Notes: a model not told the origin generated them from the sequence alone. DNA of 64,000 nucleotides from Fictibacillus phosphorivorans (GCF_007673525.1 NZ_VDZU01000001.1:62001-126000); one strand, 5' to 3'. Positions 42,717 through 52,334 are shown, counted from the stretch's first letter. Translations and numbers: made by a program.

Positions 42717-42747
42717 AAAAACGGTCCCGAGGTGGTGACCGTTTTCG
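42717..42747 (-). terminator. Terminator of the ywbE operon
   Basis: On the minus strand AAAACGGTC and GACCGTTTT pair, followed by TT. Confidence 0.85.
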
Positions 42748-42750
42748 TGG

Positions 42751-42945
42751 TTATGCATTCAGAATGTCAATGACTCGTCCAACTTGACCGTCTTCAAGGC
42801 GTACCTTGATGCCGTGTGGATGAGTAGGTGAGTTCGTTAAGATATCTTTTACGATACCTTTTGTTTTCTTGCCAGAACGCTGATCTGCTTTTAAGATTAC
42901 GTTCACGGAAAGACCAGGGGTGATATTTGCTCGCTTACGATGCAT
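42751..42945 (-). CDS. ywbE: YwbE family protein
   Basis: A 64-residue small beta protein with PGLSVNVILKADQRSGKKT and HPHGIKVRLEDGQVGRV, the DUF2196/YwbE signature. Such proteins look like KOW-type nucleic-acid binders; function is not established. Its ATG overlaps the stop of the previous gene by one base (TAATG), so the two are translated together. Confidence 0.88.
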   Translation of the reverse strand: MHRKRANITPGLSVNVILKADQRSGKKTKGIVKDILTNSPTHPHGIKVRLEDGQVGRVIDILNA

Positions 42946-43121
42946 TAAACACCTGTTCTCCGCGCTTGGTTGTTTGCTTTTTTTGTTTGTTGGTTTTTTA
43001 ACTGGTTGGCCACTTTAACAGGACCCTTGCTGAATGATCCGCCTGATTGCTGTGCTTTCTTCTCAGCTAAACGTTGCTTTGCGATTTCTTGAAAGCTTAA
43101 CTTCTTTTTCTCCTCAGCCAT
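42945..43121 (-). CDS. Small basic protein upstream of ywbE, unknown
   Basis: A 58-residue Lys/Gln/Asn-rich protein (AEEKKKLSFQEIAKQRLAEKK ... NNQARRTGV). I know no function. ATG 43121 follows AGAGG at 8 nt. It forms an operon with the 164-residue gene before it (11-bp gap) and ywbE after it. Confidence 0.7.
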   Translation of the reverse strand: MAEEKKKLSFQEIAKQRLAEKKAQQSGGSFSKGPVKVANQLKNQQTKKANNQARRTGV

Positions 43122-43132
43122 CTTAGTCACCT

Positions 43133-43627
43133 CTATTTTTTCTTTTTAAAATCTGCTTCTTTTAAATAACCTTCTGCTTCTGCATATGTTTCAAATGCAG
43201 CTTCTAGTGCATCATCTTCATCAAAGATGAACCACATGCCATCTTCTCCTACGAGGCGAATCTCCTCATGGCTGTGGCTGTACCAGTGTTCTTCTTTACG
43301 TTCTTCGTCATCAGAACGATCTTTCTTCGGCTGCTGCCAGCCGTGTTTCTTTGATAAGAACTCCATGGAGTCTTGGATTAAAGCAATCAGTTCTTCTGCT
43401 TCGTAGTCTCGGATGTTCACATAGCCTTTGTCGTTCTTTACGCTTTGTGGCAGGTGTCCGCCATACACGAAGCCGTTTCCGTTCGGGTGAAGGTGGTACA
43501 CGACGATTTTTTTGTCTTGTACACTTTCTTCAAAATGGAAGTTCAAGCGGCCAAGGGATACCTCGTGCATGTCGAGCTCTGGGAAGTTTTCTTCGATTAA
43601 AGCAATTTTATCTTCAAATGAAAGCAT
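43133..43627 (-). CDS. Conserved hypothetical protein, unknown
   Basis: A 164-residue soluble acidic protein with VVYHLHPNGNGFVYGGHL, DYEAEELIALIQDSMEFL and HWYSHSHEEIRLVGEDGMWFIFDE. I believe it is a Bacillaceae-specific hypothetical; no domain is recognised. GGAGAG precedes ATG 43627. First gene of a three-gene operon ending with ywbE. Confidence 0.75.
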   Translation of the reverse strand: MLSFEDKIALIEENFPELDMHEVSLGRLNFHFEESVQDKKIVVYHLHPNGNGFVYGGHLPQSVKNDKGYVNIRDYEAEELIALIQDSMEFLSKKHGWQQPKKDRSDDEERKEEHWYSHSHEEIRLVGEDGMWFIFDEDDALEAAFETYAEAEGYLKEADFKKKK

Positions 43628-43756
43628 GTTTATACTCTCCGTTTCTTTGTTGTGATTGGTTGATTATATCACATTGAGGGGTGAAAACGAAAAGGTCTCA
43701 GGGGAAACTGTTAGGGGAAAAATGGTTATATGGATAAACAGGTTGTTTTGTAAGTA

Positions 43757-44008
43757 GTTGATCTCCGTTTCGGGTGCTTCGCTTTCCGCGGGGCAGGCGG
43801 TGAGCCCCTTGCCACGTTGCGCCCTAAGGGTCTCACCTGTCTAGTTGCAATGGCTAGCCCCTCGAGGTCAAAAGTTTAACGGTCAAGAAGGCAAAGTGCG
43901 CCTTCATAGCCCATTTAACTTTTGCTGGTCGGGGCTAAACGAGCCATTTCCACTCTTCGGACTGCCCGCTTGTCCCGCAGGAGTCTCGCTCCCTACACTC
44001 CAATCAAC
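43757..44008 (-). repeat. Interspersed palindromic repeat, long copy (252 bp)
   Basis: Reverse orientation, GTTGATCTCCGTTTCGGG to ACTCCAATCAAC. The insertion GGCTAGCCCC...CGGGGCTAAACGAGCC holds its own hairpin (TCAAAAGTTTAA pairs with TTAACTTTTG). It fills most of the gene-free 43628-44135 stretch; the rest is AT-rich. Confidence 0.9.
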
Positions 44009-44079
44009 TAGTCAAGGTGTCTAACAATCAAAAAACAAATTCAAGAGATGAGCCCTTGTTTCAGTCACACGTATAAAAT

Positions 44080-44128
44080 AATAAAACTGACAAGAAAAGT
44101 TTACCTAAGTAACTTTCCTGTCAGCTTC
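44080..44128 (-). terminator. Terminator of the M20 dipeptidase gene
   Basis: On the minus strand CTGACAGGAAAGTT and AACTTTTCTTGTCAG pair with bulges, followed by TTTTATTATTTT. Confidence 0.8.
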
Positions 44129-44135
44129 ATCTGTT

Positions 44136-45530
44136 TTATTTTGTTGTTGTTTCTTTTTGGATGGATTTTTCGAGTTCGAACCAGTAGTCTGCTAGTGTTT
44201 CCATGCCTTTGTCGAAGTTTTCGAGATGGAAGTGCTCGTTTGGTGCATGGAAGTTTTCTGTTGAGAGTCCGAAGCCCATTAATACGACTGGGATGTTTAG
44301 CATTTGATCGAACGTTGCTACGATTGGAATCGATCCGCCGCCACGTGTGAACGCTGTTGGTACACCGTACACTTTTTCATAAGAACGTGCCGCCGCTTGG
44401 ATGGCTGGGTGATCGAACGGCGTTACGTATGGAGCTCCTTTATCAAACAGAGTAACCTTCACATCAATGCCTGCAGGCTTATGCTTTTCAATGTGCGCTT
44501 TTACTTTTTCGATGATTTCATCCGGCTCTTGGTTTGGCACGAGTCGGCAGCTGATCTTTGCGTGTGCTTTTGCAGGGATTACAGTCTTGATTCCTTCACC
44601 TTGGAACCCTCCCCATACTCCGTTTAACTCTAAAGTAGGGCGTGCCCACGTACGTTCGATGTGAGAGTAACCTTCTTCACCTGTGAGCTCTGTTACGCCA
44701 AGCTGATTCTTAAGCGCTTCTTCTGTTAGAGGAAGAGCGCGGAATGCTTCTCTTTCTTCTTCCGTCAATTCTTGTACATTATCATAGAAGCCATCTACTA
44801 AAATGCGTCCGTTCTCATCACGGAACGATTGAAGAAGCTCTGTGATCGCGTGCAACGGGTTCTGAACAGCTCCACCATAAAGACCTGAATGCAGATCACT
44901 GTTTGGTCCAGTAACATCCACTTGCATCGCACACATGCCGCGAAGGCCGTAGCAGATTGCTGGTTTTCCGCGGTCTAGCATACCCGTATCAGAAATAACG
45001 ATAACATCTGCCGCTAGCAAATCTTTATTTTCCTCGATAAACTTCGGAAGGCTTGGACTCCCGATCTCTTCTTCACCTTCGATACAGAACTTGAAGTTAA
45101 GAGGCAGTGTACCTTCTGATTGCAGTATGGCTTGTAGAACTTTTACGTGCATGAACGTTTGACCTTTGTCATCTGAAGCTCCGCGCGCGTAAAGTTTGTT
45201 ATCACGAATGGTAGCTTCATAAGGTGGAGATTCCCATAGCTCGATCGGATCAACAGGCTGAACATCGTAATGGCCATAAACGAGTACAGTCGGCTTACCT
45301 TCTGCTTTTAACCAGTCTCCATAAACAACAGGATGTCCGTCTGTTTCATAGATTTTCACGTTGTCCATTCCTGCATTCGTAAGACTATCTGCGATCCACT
45401 CTGCTCCTTTTCGAACGTCTTCTTTATGTTCAGGAAGTGCACTGACACTTGGAACAGCAAGCCAGTCAATTAACTCTTTTAAATGTGTGTCGCGATTTTC
45501 TTTTAAGTAATTTACGATTTTATCTGTCAT
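44136..45530 (-). CDS. M20-family dipeptidase (CPG2/CNDP type)
   Basis: A 464-residue metallopeptidase. Zinc ligands sit in VYGHYDVQPV (His, Asp), GASDDKGQ (bridging Asp), EGEEEIGS (catalytic and ligand Glu), VISDTGM and the C-terminal ENFHAPNEHF. A lid domain lies near 195-330. These enzymes cleave dipeptides with broad specificity. ATG 45530 follows AAGGAGG; the frame extends upstream to 45656 without a site. Monocistronic with its own terminator. Confidence 0.9.
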   Translation of the reverse strand: MTDKIVNYLKENRDTHLKELIDWLAVPSVSALPEHKEDVRKGAEWIADSLTNAGMDNVKIYETDGHPVVYGDWLKAEGKPTVLVYGHYDVQPVDPIELWESPPYEATIRDNKLYARGASDDKGQTFMHVKVLQAILQSEGTLPLNFKFCIEGEEEIGSPSLPKFIEENKDLLAADVIVISDTGMLDRGKPAICYGLRGMCAMQVDVTGPNSDLHSGLYGGAVQNPLHAITELLQSFRDENGRILVDGFYDNVQELTEEEREAFRALPLTEEALKNQLGVTELTGEEGYSHIERTWARPTLELNGVWGGFQGEGIKTVIPAKAHAKISCRLVPNQEPDEIIEKVKAHIEKHKPAGIDVKVTLFDKGAPYVTPFDHPAIQAAARSYEKVYGVPTAFTRGGGSIPIVATFDQMLNIPVVLMGFGLSTENFHAPNEHFHLENFDKGMETLADYWFELEKSIQKETTTK

Positions 45531-45753
45531 ATCAAAATCCTCCTTATGTACGTTATGCTCTAATCCTAGTTTAATGGAGTTCAGCTCGGAAATGAAATAT
45601 TCTTTTTTATAAGCCATTCTTTGAGTGTAAACCTCTCCATCCATTTCACACGCCATATGTATTTGTGGTTTACTAAAGGTAAAGCTATCGGTATGAGTAT
45701 TCTGTAAAAGTGAATATTTCCCTTTATAAAAGATAGAAAGAAGTGCATAGAGT

Positions 45754-46563
45754 ATGGAAAAAAAAATAGGTTTTATCGGGTTTGGAAAGATGGCGCAGGC
45801 GATGGCAGGAGGTATGATCAGTTCCGGTTTAATCAGCCCTGATCAGATCATCGCGAGTATGCGAACGGAGAAAACACGCCTGTTTGTAGAGAAACAATAT
45901 GGTATCCACACATTCTCGTCAAACAGTGATGTTGCAAAAGCGGCTGACGTGCTGTTTCTTGCTGTAGCGCCATATTCCTATCTTGAAGTAATTGAAGAGG
46001 TAAAGGAATTCGTAAAATCTGATGCGACCATCGTAACAATTGCAGCGGGGATTACAACAGAAGATGTTGAGCTGGCGTTCGGCAAACAAGTGAAAGTGGT
46101 ACGGACGATGCCGAACACACCATCACTTGTCGGGGCAGGTATGACGGCTGTTTCGGTTAATGATGGGATTACGGATGATGATCTACAAACGGTTGAGAAG
46201 TTGTTAGGCAGCTTCGGAAAAGTAGAGGTGATCATAGAATCTCAGATGGATGCGATTCCTGCGATCAGCGGTTCTTCACCAGCTTACGTGTATATGATGA
46301 TTGAGGCGATGGCAGACGGAGGCGTCGTACAAGGTTTGTCACGTGATCAATCCTATCGTTTAGCGGCACAAGCAGTTTTAGGAGCAGCCCAAATGGTGCT
46401 TGAAACAGGAAAACATCCAGGTGAGTTAAAAGATCAAGTAACGTCTCCGGGTGGAGCAACGATTGCAGCTGTCGCAACGCTAGAGCAAGAACGCTTTCGT
46501 GGTGCGGTGTTAGCGGCGATGGAAAGCTGCACTGAAAAAGTAAAGAAATTGGGGAAAAAATAG
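45754..46563 (+). CDS. proC: Pyrroline-5-carboxylate reductase
   Basis: A 269-residue enzyme making proline from pyrroline-5-carboxylate with NAD(P)H. Rossmann start IGFIGFGKMAQAMAGG, substrate region VRTMPNTPSLVGAGM, and C-terminal signature ELKDQVTSPGGATIAAVATLE. Bacillus often has several paralogues (ProI, ProH, ProG), so the exact role is open. A DEAD-box helicase gene starts right at its stop codon, so both share one transcript. Confidence 0.92.
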   Translation: MEKKIGFIGFGKMAQAMAGGMISSGLISPDQIIASMRTEKTRLFVEKQYGIHTFSSNSDVAKAADVLFLAVAPYSYLEVIEEVKEFVKSDATIVTIAAGITTEDVELAFGKQVKVVRTMPNTPSLVGAGMTAVSVNDGITDDDLQTVEKLLGSFGKVEVIIESQMDAIPAISGSSPAYVYMMIEAMADGGVVQGLSRDQSYRLAAQAVLGAAQMVLETGKHPGELKDQVTSPGGATIAAVATLEQERFRGAVLAAMESCTEKVKKLGKK

Positions 46564-47679
46564 ATGGGCTTTAAAGAATTAGGGATTCATGATGAATTTA
46601 TAGATATTTTGCTGCAAAACGGAATCGGTGAACCAACGCCTATTCAAAAGGAAACGATTCCTGTCATCTTAGAAGGTAAGGATGTCGTGGGACAAGCTCA
46701 AACCGGTACGGGAAAGACACTTGCTTTCGTGCTTCCTCTTCTGCAAAAAGTTGATGCTGAGCGTGATGCAGTTCAAGGATTGATCGTCGCACCGACGCGT
46801 GAGCTTGCCATTCAGATCACAGCTGAAGTACGCAAACTTACTGAAGCTCTCGGTGAGGTCAACGTGCTCGCTGTCTACGGTGGGCAGGACGTTATCGCGC
46901 AGATGCACAAGTTAGAGGGCAAGGTACATGTTGTTGTCGCAACACCTGGAAGACTGCTCGATCATATTCGACGAGAGACGATCGACTTATCTCATGTTTC
47001 AACGTTCGTACTAGATGAAGCGGATCAGATGCTTCACATCGGGTTTTTAGATGATATAGAAGACATCATGTATGAGGTGCCTAAGGATCGCCAAACTTTA
47101 CTTTTTTCCGCGACGATGCCTGATGAAGTGAAAAAGCTGGCTGAAACGTATACAAACGATCCTCAAGATATTCATGTGAAAACGAAACAGATTACGTTAA
47201 AAGAAATTCGCCAGCGAATCGTGGAAACAACAGATCGAGGGAAGCAGAATGACCTTGTTCAAACGATCAGACTGCTGCGTCCTTATCTAGCGATCATTTT
47301 TTGCCGAACGAAAAGAAGAGCAAGCAAGTTGAATGAAGCTCTGCAGAATATGGGTTACAATTCTGATGAACTGCACGGTGATCTTTCTCAAGCGAAAAGA
47401 GAAGACGTGATGATGCGCTTCCGTGAAGGAGAGATTCAATACCTTGTAGCAACGGATGTGGCGGCACGCGGGCTTGATGTTGATGGAGTCACGCATGTTT
47501 TTAATTATGATATCGCGCTAGATGCCGAAAGCTACATTCATCGAATCGGAAGAACTGGGCGTGCTGGCGGAAAAGGACTTGCGGTTACGTTCGTTGCGCA
47601 AAAAGACCGTCGTTTGCTACAGGTTATCGAACGAGAGACGAATCAAAAGTTGAATGTGTTAAAACTTGAATATATGTAA
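46564..47679 (+). CDS. DEAD-box RNA helicase (YfmL-like, minimal form)
   Basis: A 371-residue helicase core: Q motif [10 protein letters not shown], Walker [23 protein letters not shown] box [11 protein letters not shown], and motif [12 protein letters not shown]. It has no C-terminal extension, like B. subtilis YfmL (about 376 residues), which helps 50S subunit assembly and cold growth. GGGG lies before the ATG, which abuts the proC stop TAG. Terminator follows. Confidence 0.92.
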   Translation: MGFKELGIHDEFIDILLQNGIGEPTPIQKETIPVILEGKDVVGQAQTGTGKTLAFVLPLLQKVDAERDAVQGLIVAPTRELAIQITAEVRKLTEALGEVNVLAVYGGQDVIAQMHKLEGKVHVVVATPGRLLDHIRRETIDLSHVSTFVLDEADQMLHIGFLDDIEDIMYEVPKDRQTLLFSATMPDEVKKLAETYTNDPQDIHVKTKQITLKEIRQRIVETTDRGKQNDLVQTIRLLRPYLAIIFCRTKRRASKLNEALQNMGYNSDELHGDLSQAKREDVMMRFREGEIQYLVATDVAARGLDVDGVTHVFNYDIALDAESYIHRIGRTGRAGGKGLAVTFVAQKDRRLLQVIERETNQKLNVLKLEYM

Positions 47680-47694
47680 GATTATTTTATGAAA

Positions 47695-47733
47695 AAGTGG
47701 GCTATCCTTCAGGATGGCTCCTTTTTTTGTGGG
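47695..47733 (+). terminator. Terminator of the proC-helicase operon
   Basis: GGGCTATCCT and AGGATGGCTC pair around TC with a wobble, followed by CTTTTTTTG. Confidence 0.8.
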
Positions 47734-47848
47734 TACATAATACCAACTATTATTACCAGGTAACAAAAATAGTTGCTTCATAAAACAAACCTTGTTACGA
47801 TTGTATTGTACGAGAATTCGAAAGAGTCAGATTAGAGGAGTTGAGCAA

Positions 47849-48934
47849 ATGAAAGATTTACAATCGTTTGGCTGGTATGCAGCAAAGATCGCTCCAAAGC
47901 TGCCGAAAGAAGCCTTTAAGCCAGTACCTTCAAGATTATGGGGTGGGCTTGTCTACTTATTGATCGCAATCGCCGGTATTTTAGTTATCGGGTTATTGAA
48001 TAATCTACACCCTTGGTTAGGGATTGGAATCGCCGTTATATTAGGAACATGTTTCGCGGGTATGGGCTTCTTAGGCCATGAGATCTTGCACGGCACAGTG
48101 ATCCGAAAGCCGTGGCTTCGTGACTTTTTAGGAGCAGTAGCTTTCTGGCCGTTAAGTGTTGGACCGAAGCTCTGGCGTAAGTGGCACAATACGACGCATC
48201 ACGTTCACACACAACATGATGGGAAAGACCCTGATGCGTGGCCAACACTAGAGAACTTGTCTCACAAACCATTGCTTCAAAAAGTGTACAAGCTTCCGAT
48301 GTGGATGCGTTCGATCGTAAGCTTTGCTTTCTTGTCTGTTTCGTTTACGCTGCACGGACTTTTCATGTTCAAACGATTTATTACAGAATTTAAACCGAGT
48401 AAACGGCCTTCTGTTTGGATTCAGCTGTTATTGCCGTGGGCGATGTGGCTAGGATTGTTAGCGTGGCTTGGACCGGTTAAATGGTTCTTTGCGGTATTGC
48501 TGCCGTTGTTGATCGCAAACGCGATCGTAATGAGCTATATCTCAACCAACCACCGCTTGAACCCAATGACAGACGTGAACGATCCGTTAGCGAACAGCTT
48601 AACGGTTACGGTTCCAAAATGGATCGATGTGATTCATTTTAACTTCTCTTACCATACGGAGCATCATCTGTTCCCTGGGATGAGTCCAAAATATTACCCG
48701 CTCGTGAAAAAGCACATTAAAGAGATGTGGCCAGAGCGCTATCACGAGATGCCGCACTGGAAAGCACTAGTTGCACTATGGAAGACACCGCACGTGTACT
48801 TTAATCAGACTCAGTTTGTTGATCCAGCACCGGGGAATTTGTACCCTTCGCTTGGGCATGGGATGAATGAAACCGTGGACGAGCAGAAGCGGGAACGAAA
48901 GCCAGTGAACCGCACATCGAAAAGCATCCATTAA
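47849..48934 (+). CDS. Membrane fatty acid desaturase
   Basis: A 361-residue membrane enzyme with the three histidine boxes HEILH, HNTTHH and HTEHH, which bind the di-iron centre, and four to six helices between them. It should introduce a double bond into membrane phospholipid acyl chains, as Bacillus Des does on cooling. ATG 47849 follows GAGGAG. No terminator is evident before the 21-bp array that follows. No desRK pair is adjacent. Confidence 0.9.
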   Translation: MKDLQSFGWYAAKIAPKLPKEAFKPVPSRLWGGLVYLLIAIAGILVIGLLNNLHPWLGIGIAVILGTCFAGMGFLGHEILHGTVIRKPWLRDFLGAVAFWPLSVGPKLWRKWHNTTHHVHTQHDGKDPDAWPTLENLSHKPLLQKVYKLPMWMRSIVSFAFLSVSFTLHGLFMFKRFITEFKPSKRPSVWIQLLLPWAMWLGLLAWLGPVKWFFAVLLPLLIANAIVMSYISTNHRLNPMTDVNDPLANSLTVTVPKWIDVIHFNFSYHTEHHLFPGMSPKYYPLVKKHIKEMWPERYHEMPHWKALVALWKTPHVYFNQTQFVDPAPGNLYPSLGHGMNETVDEQKRERKPVNRTSKSIH

Positions 48935-48974
48935 TTTGGGTGTTTTTTTGTTTGGTGTGGGAGTGGGTTTTGTG

Positions 48975-49092
48975 ATTGGACAGATTAACTGCTGAATTGG
49001 ACAGATTATACTCAAGATTAGACAGATTACGGCCTCAATTGGACAGATTATACATGCAATCGGATAGATTCCCCACTCAATTGGACAGATTC
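48975..49092 (+). repeat. 21-bp periodic array 3 (ATTGGACAGATTA, 6 units)
   Basis: Units begin at 48975, 48996, 49017, 49038, 49059 and 49080, all exactly 21 bp apart: ATTGGACAGATTA with few changes (ATTAGACAG, ATCGGATAG). The last unit abuts the stop codon of the converging NERD gene. The unit is the reverse complement of array 2b. Confidence 0.88.
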
Positions 49093-50076
49093 TTATTCCT
49101 GAAGGTCATTTAGGGTGTTTAAATCGTATGTTCGCCCTCTTGTTGCACCTGTATAAGGCAATTTCATGGATACTAAGAGCTTAGATGCTACCGAAATAGA
49201 AGAAAGCTTCAGAAAATCACGTGCTTGCTGGTTGGTTATCGTAGTTTGGATGAAAAGAGAGTAATCTTTGAGCGCTCTTATGTGAGGATTCCTGCTTGAA
49301 TCTGAACAATGCGGACAATTCCAGGTACGATAGCCTTTTTTCATATCGAAACCCAAACACCCCTCACACTGCACCCCCTTAATAATCATCTCTTTACTAA
49401 TTTTATACCTTTCCATTACATTTACATCCCGTGGGGTGTGTTCCTTGATTAACCGCCTTGTAATCTTGTTCATTACATCTCCAGCAACAACCACATGCTG
49501 TTTATATTTCCGTTGAAGCTGCCATATACGGTCTAGCAGCTGAACGCTATGAATCACTTTTTTCGATATACGGCTCGACACATCGTTCGTTTTCAAGACA
49601 GATTGGGAATGAGTCATAACAACGAGGGTCTCGATCGGAACTGAGGGGAATTTATTTTTACTCAGCCAATTTTCAAGCTGGTATTTTTGGCGTTCAACTT
49701 GTGCGATAGGATCTTGGAAGGGTTCTTCTATACCGTTTTTGGTACGTAATAGTTGATTGAAGGTATGATCGAAGAAAAGGTTTCCGGAGATGTTCTTCAC
49801 TTCAATAATAAGAATGTACGCGGGATTAAGAATGAGCGTGTCGACTTGAAAAAAAGTAGATTCATGGGGAATTCGGAGGTCGTGCAGCACGTGGCATTCT
49901 TTCTGGTTTGGAAGCATATTCAAAAAATAGTTGATAGAGTCTTCACCGCGAAAACCGGCCGTCATCTTACCGATTTCTAATTCAAGACTCTGTTTAACAA
50001 GATCGTCCTCTAAACGGTTCATCAAGAGCTGAAGCTTATCCATATAAATGGGCTTGAACCTTACCTTTTTTATCAT
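49093..50076 (-). CDS. NERD domain protein with zinc-ribbon-like segment
   Basis: A 327-residue protein. The NERD (nuclease-related) domain spans about 35-160: LEIGKMTAGFRGEDSINYFL, HDLRIPHESTFFQVDTLILN and IIEVKNISGNLFFD carry the E..D..ExK residues of a restriction-like nuclease. Near residues 235-260, CEGCLGFDMKKGYRTWNCPHC is a possible zinc ribbon. The C-terminal part (TITNQQARDFLKLSSISVASKLL) looks like a helix-turn-helix. The role is unknown; DNA processing is likely. ATG 50076 follows GGAG. Confidence 0.82.
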   Translation of the reverse strand: MIKKVRFKPIYMDKLQLLMNRLEDDLVKQSLELEIGKMTAGFRGEDSINYFLNMLPNQKECHVLHDLRIPHESTFFQVDTLILNPAYILIIEVKNISGNLFFDHTFNQLLRTKNGIEEPFQDPIAQVERQKYQLENWLSKNKFPSVPIETLVVMTHSQSVLKTNDVSSRISKKVIHSVQLLDRIWQLQRKYKQHVVVAGDVMNKITRRLIKEHTPRDVNVMERYKISKEMIIKGVQCEGCLGFDMKKGYRTWNCPHCSDSSRNPHIRALKDYSLFIQTTITNQQARDFLKLSSISVASKLLVSMKLPYTGATRGRTYDLNTLNDLQE

Positions 50077-50197
50077 AGCATCACTCCTCACGTTAAAATT
50101 CTCCTTTCATCGCGAAAAATCCTTTTAAAAAAGCTATAGGATTGATTAAAGGATTGGTAGAATGGAGGGAGAATGATTTACTGCTGAAGGAGAAGAA

Positions 50198-50515
50198 ATG
50201 ATGAAAAAAGAATTAAACTGTGATAGCTGTTTGATGCCGATCAAAGAGAGGGAAGAGCTGCGTACGGTATGGGCCTTTTTCAAGTTGAGACCGTATCATA
50301 GATCGTGTTATGAAAATTCTCTAAAAGGGGCGGGTCTTGTAGGTAATCAGCCGATCAATGGATTTTCGGGAAATTTTACAGCGCTTGTTGCGTTTGGCTT
50401 GGCATGGTTGCCTCTATTTACAAATATATCGCCCGCTATAACAATCGTTGGGACGTTGATTGTACTTCTGCGACTGTATTCCTTTATTCGGTTTGAAAAA
50501 AGACTGTCACATTAA
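50198..50515 (+). CDS. Small membrane protein with Cys-pair N-terminus, unknown
   Basis: A 105-residue protein: CDSCLMPIKEREELRT and HRSCYEN at the N-terminus could bind zinc, followed by two membrane helices (about 60-95). GGAG precedes the paired ATG codons at 50198/50201. I know no function. A terminator follows. Confidence 0.7.
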   Translation: MMKKELNCDSCLMPIKEREELRTVWAFFKLRPYHRSCYENSLKGAGLVGNQPINGFSGNFTALVAFGLAWLPLFTNISPAITIVGTLIVLLRLYSFIRFEKRLSH

Positions 50516-50553
50516 AAAAACGTGCTCTCCCTAATCGGATAGCACGCTTTTGT
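50514..50553 (+). terminator. Bidirectional terminator between the small membrane protein and alpha-glucosidase genes
   Basis: AACGTGCT and AGCACGCTT pair with inner TCC/GGA around CTAATC; T-runs occur on both strands. Confidence 0.88.
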
Positions 50554-50556
50554 TTG

Positions 50557-52221
50557 TTAAGCTTTCACGCGATATACGCGCGCTTCATACGGTTGTAACG
50601 CTACGCTTGTTACATCCTCATGAGCTGCAACTTCTTTATTTGCTAATAACAGATCATTCGCGTTCAGCTTCAATTCTGTTTCGAACTTCGCTTCTGTCTT
50701 AGAAAGGTTCGTGATCACAACAACCTTTTCTTCTCCAAGTGTACGTGTGTACGCATAGATCTGCACATCTTCTTCAAGGATCAGATCATATACACCGTAC
50801 GTGAAGACTTCGTTATTTTTCTTTAACGCGATCATTTTCTTGTAAAAGCTTAAGATCGAATGCTCGTCTTGTTCTTGCTTTTCTACGTTGATCTCTGTGA
50901 AATTCGGATTTACTTTCATCCAAGGAGTGCCCGTTGTGAATCCAGCGTTTTCATCGCTGTTCCATTGCATCGGAGTACGGCTGTTGTCACGAGAAGATGC
51001 CCAGATCACAGACATGATATCTTCGTGTGAAACGCCTTCTTCGCGCTTGATGCGGTAACGGTTTTTGTCAGCTACATCATCATAGTCTTCGATCGAGTCA
51101 AACTGTACGTTCGTCATTCCAATCTCTTGACCTTGGTAGATGAACGGTGTTCCTTGCATCAAGAAATACATAGCGCCGAAGCTCGTTGCACTTTCATACC
51201 AAAACTCACCATCATTGCCCCAAGTAGAAACAACGCGAGGCTTGTCATGATTTTCAATAAATAGTGCGTTCCAGCCTTCTTTTTCAAGACCTTTCTGCCA
51301 GCGAGTTAATACTTTTTTCAGTTCAACGATATCGACTTCCGGATTGGTTTCTGCATCCCAAAGGCCAAGGTGTTCAAATTGGAAGATCATGTCCATCTTT
51401 CCGTTTTCTTTTCCTACCCAAAGGTCTGCTTCGTCAATTTTAACGCCGTTTGCTTCACCAACCGTCATAACATCATAATTAGCATACGTGCGATCTTTGA
51501 ACTCTTGTAAAAACGTATGGATCCCTTTTTGGTTCATATGCATGTCGAAGGAAGACACGTACTTTTCGTTCTTCGGGTTTGGCATGTCAGGGAAGCCATC
51601 ACGCTTTTTAATATGGCTGATCGCATCAATACGGAAACCATCAATGCCTTTATCCAACCACCAGTTTACTGTGTCATAAAGAGCTTCTCGCACTTCAGGA
51701 TTTTCCCAGTTCACGTCAGGCTGTTTGGTTGAGAAAACATGGAGGTAGTATTGATCTGTCTTTTCGTCATATTGCCATGCAGATCCGGAGAAAATGCTTT
51801 CCCAGTTGTTCGGCTCTTTGCCATCTTTACCGTCTCTCCAAATGTACCAATCGCGCTTTGGATTTTCTTTAGAAGAACGAGACTCAATAAACCATTGGTG
51901 CTCGTCACTCGTATGGTTTAAAACAAGGTCGATGATCAGCTTCATATCGCGCTTATGAACTTCTTCCATAAGGAGATCAAAGTCTTCCATCGTTCCAAAG
52001 TCGTCCATGATATCTTGATAATCGGAAATGTCATACCCGTTATCATCATTTGGCGACTTGTACATCGGACAGATCCAGATAACGTCGATGCCAAGGTCTT
52101 TAATATAATCTAAACGTTGAATGATCCCTTTTAGATCGCCGATTCCATCTCCATTAGAATCTTGGAAGCTGCGAGGGTAAATTTGATAGCCAACGGCTTC
52201 TTTCCACCAAACTTTTTCCAT
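50557..52221 (-). CDS. GH13 alpha-glucosidase (MalL / oligo-1,6-glucosidase type)
   Basis: A 554-residue alpha-amylase-family enzyme. Conserved regions: DLVLNHTSDEHQWF (I), GFRIDAISHI with the nucleophile Asp (II), TVGEANG with the acid Glu (III), FIENHDKPR with the transition-state Asp (IV), plus QPDVNWENP of GH13_31. It hydrolyses maltose or isomaltose-type sugars inside the cell. ATG 52221 follows GGAGG. It lies downstream of the MapP-like gene and EIICB, with a palindromic repeat in the 289-bp gap, so it should act on free maltose released by the phosphatase. Confidence 0.92.
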   Translation of the reverse strand: MEKVWWKEAVGYQIYPRSFQDSNGDGIGDLKGIIQRLDYIKDLGIDVIWICPMYKSPNDDNGYDISDYQDIMDDFGTMEDFDLLMEEVHKRDMKLIIDLVLNHTSDEHQWFIESRSSKENPKRDWYIWRDGKDGKEPNNWESIFSGSAWQYDEKTDQYYLHVFSTKQPDVNWENPEVREALYDTVNWWLDKGIDGFRIDAISHIKKRDGFPDMPNPKNEKYVSSFDMHMNQKGIHTFLQEFKDRTYANYDVMTVGEANGVKIDEADLWVGKENGKMDMIFQFEHLGLWDAETNPEVDIVELKKVLTRWQKGLEKEGWNALFIENHDKPRVVSTWGNDGEFWYESATSFGAMYFLMQGTPFIYQGQEIGMTNVQFDSIEDYDDVADKNRYRIKREEGVSHEDIMSVIWASSRDNSRTPMQWNSDENAGFTTGTPWMKVNPNFTEINVEKQEQDEHSILSFYKKMIALKKNNEVFTYGVYDLILEEDVQIYAYTRTLGEEKVVVITNLSKTEAKFETELKLNANDLLLANKEVAAHEDVTSVALQPYEARVYRVKA

Positions 52222-52334
52222 AATGTTACCTCCATGTTTTCTCTTTAACAACACGCCAGGGGATACCGCAAAACGGCTCCCCATGGTTTGTTTGATTTAA
52301 ATATTCTTCCGTACTTTTCGTTGCTATTGTGGGA

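Noticed and set aside
45531..45656. Longer N-terminus for the M20 dipeptidase
   Set aside because: The extra 42 residues have no family similarity, and AAGGAGG lies right before ATG 45530.
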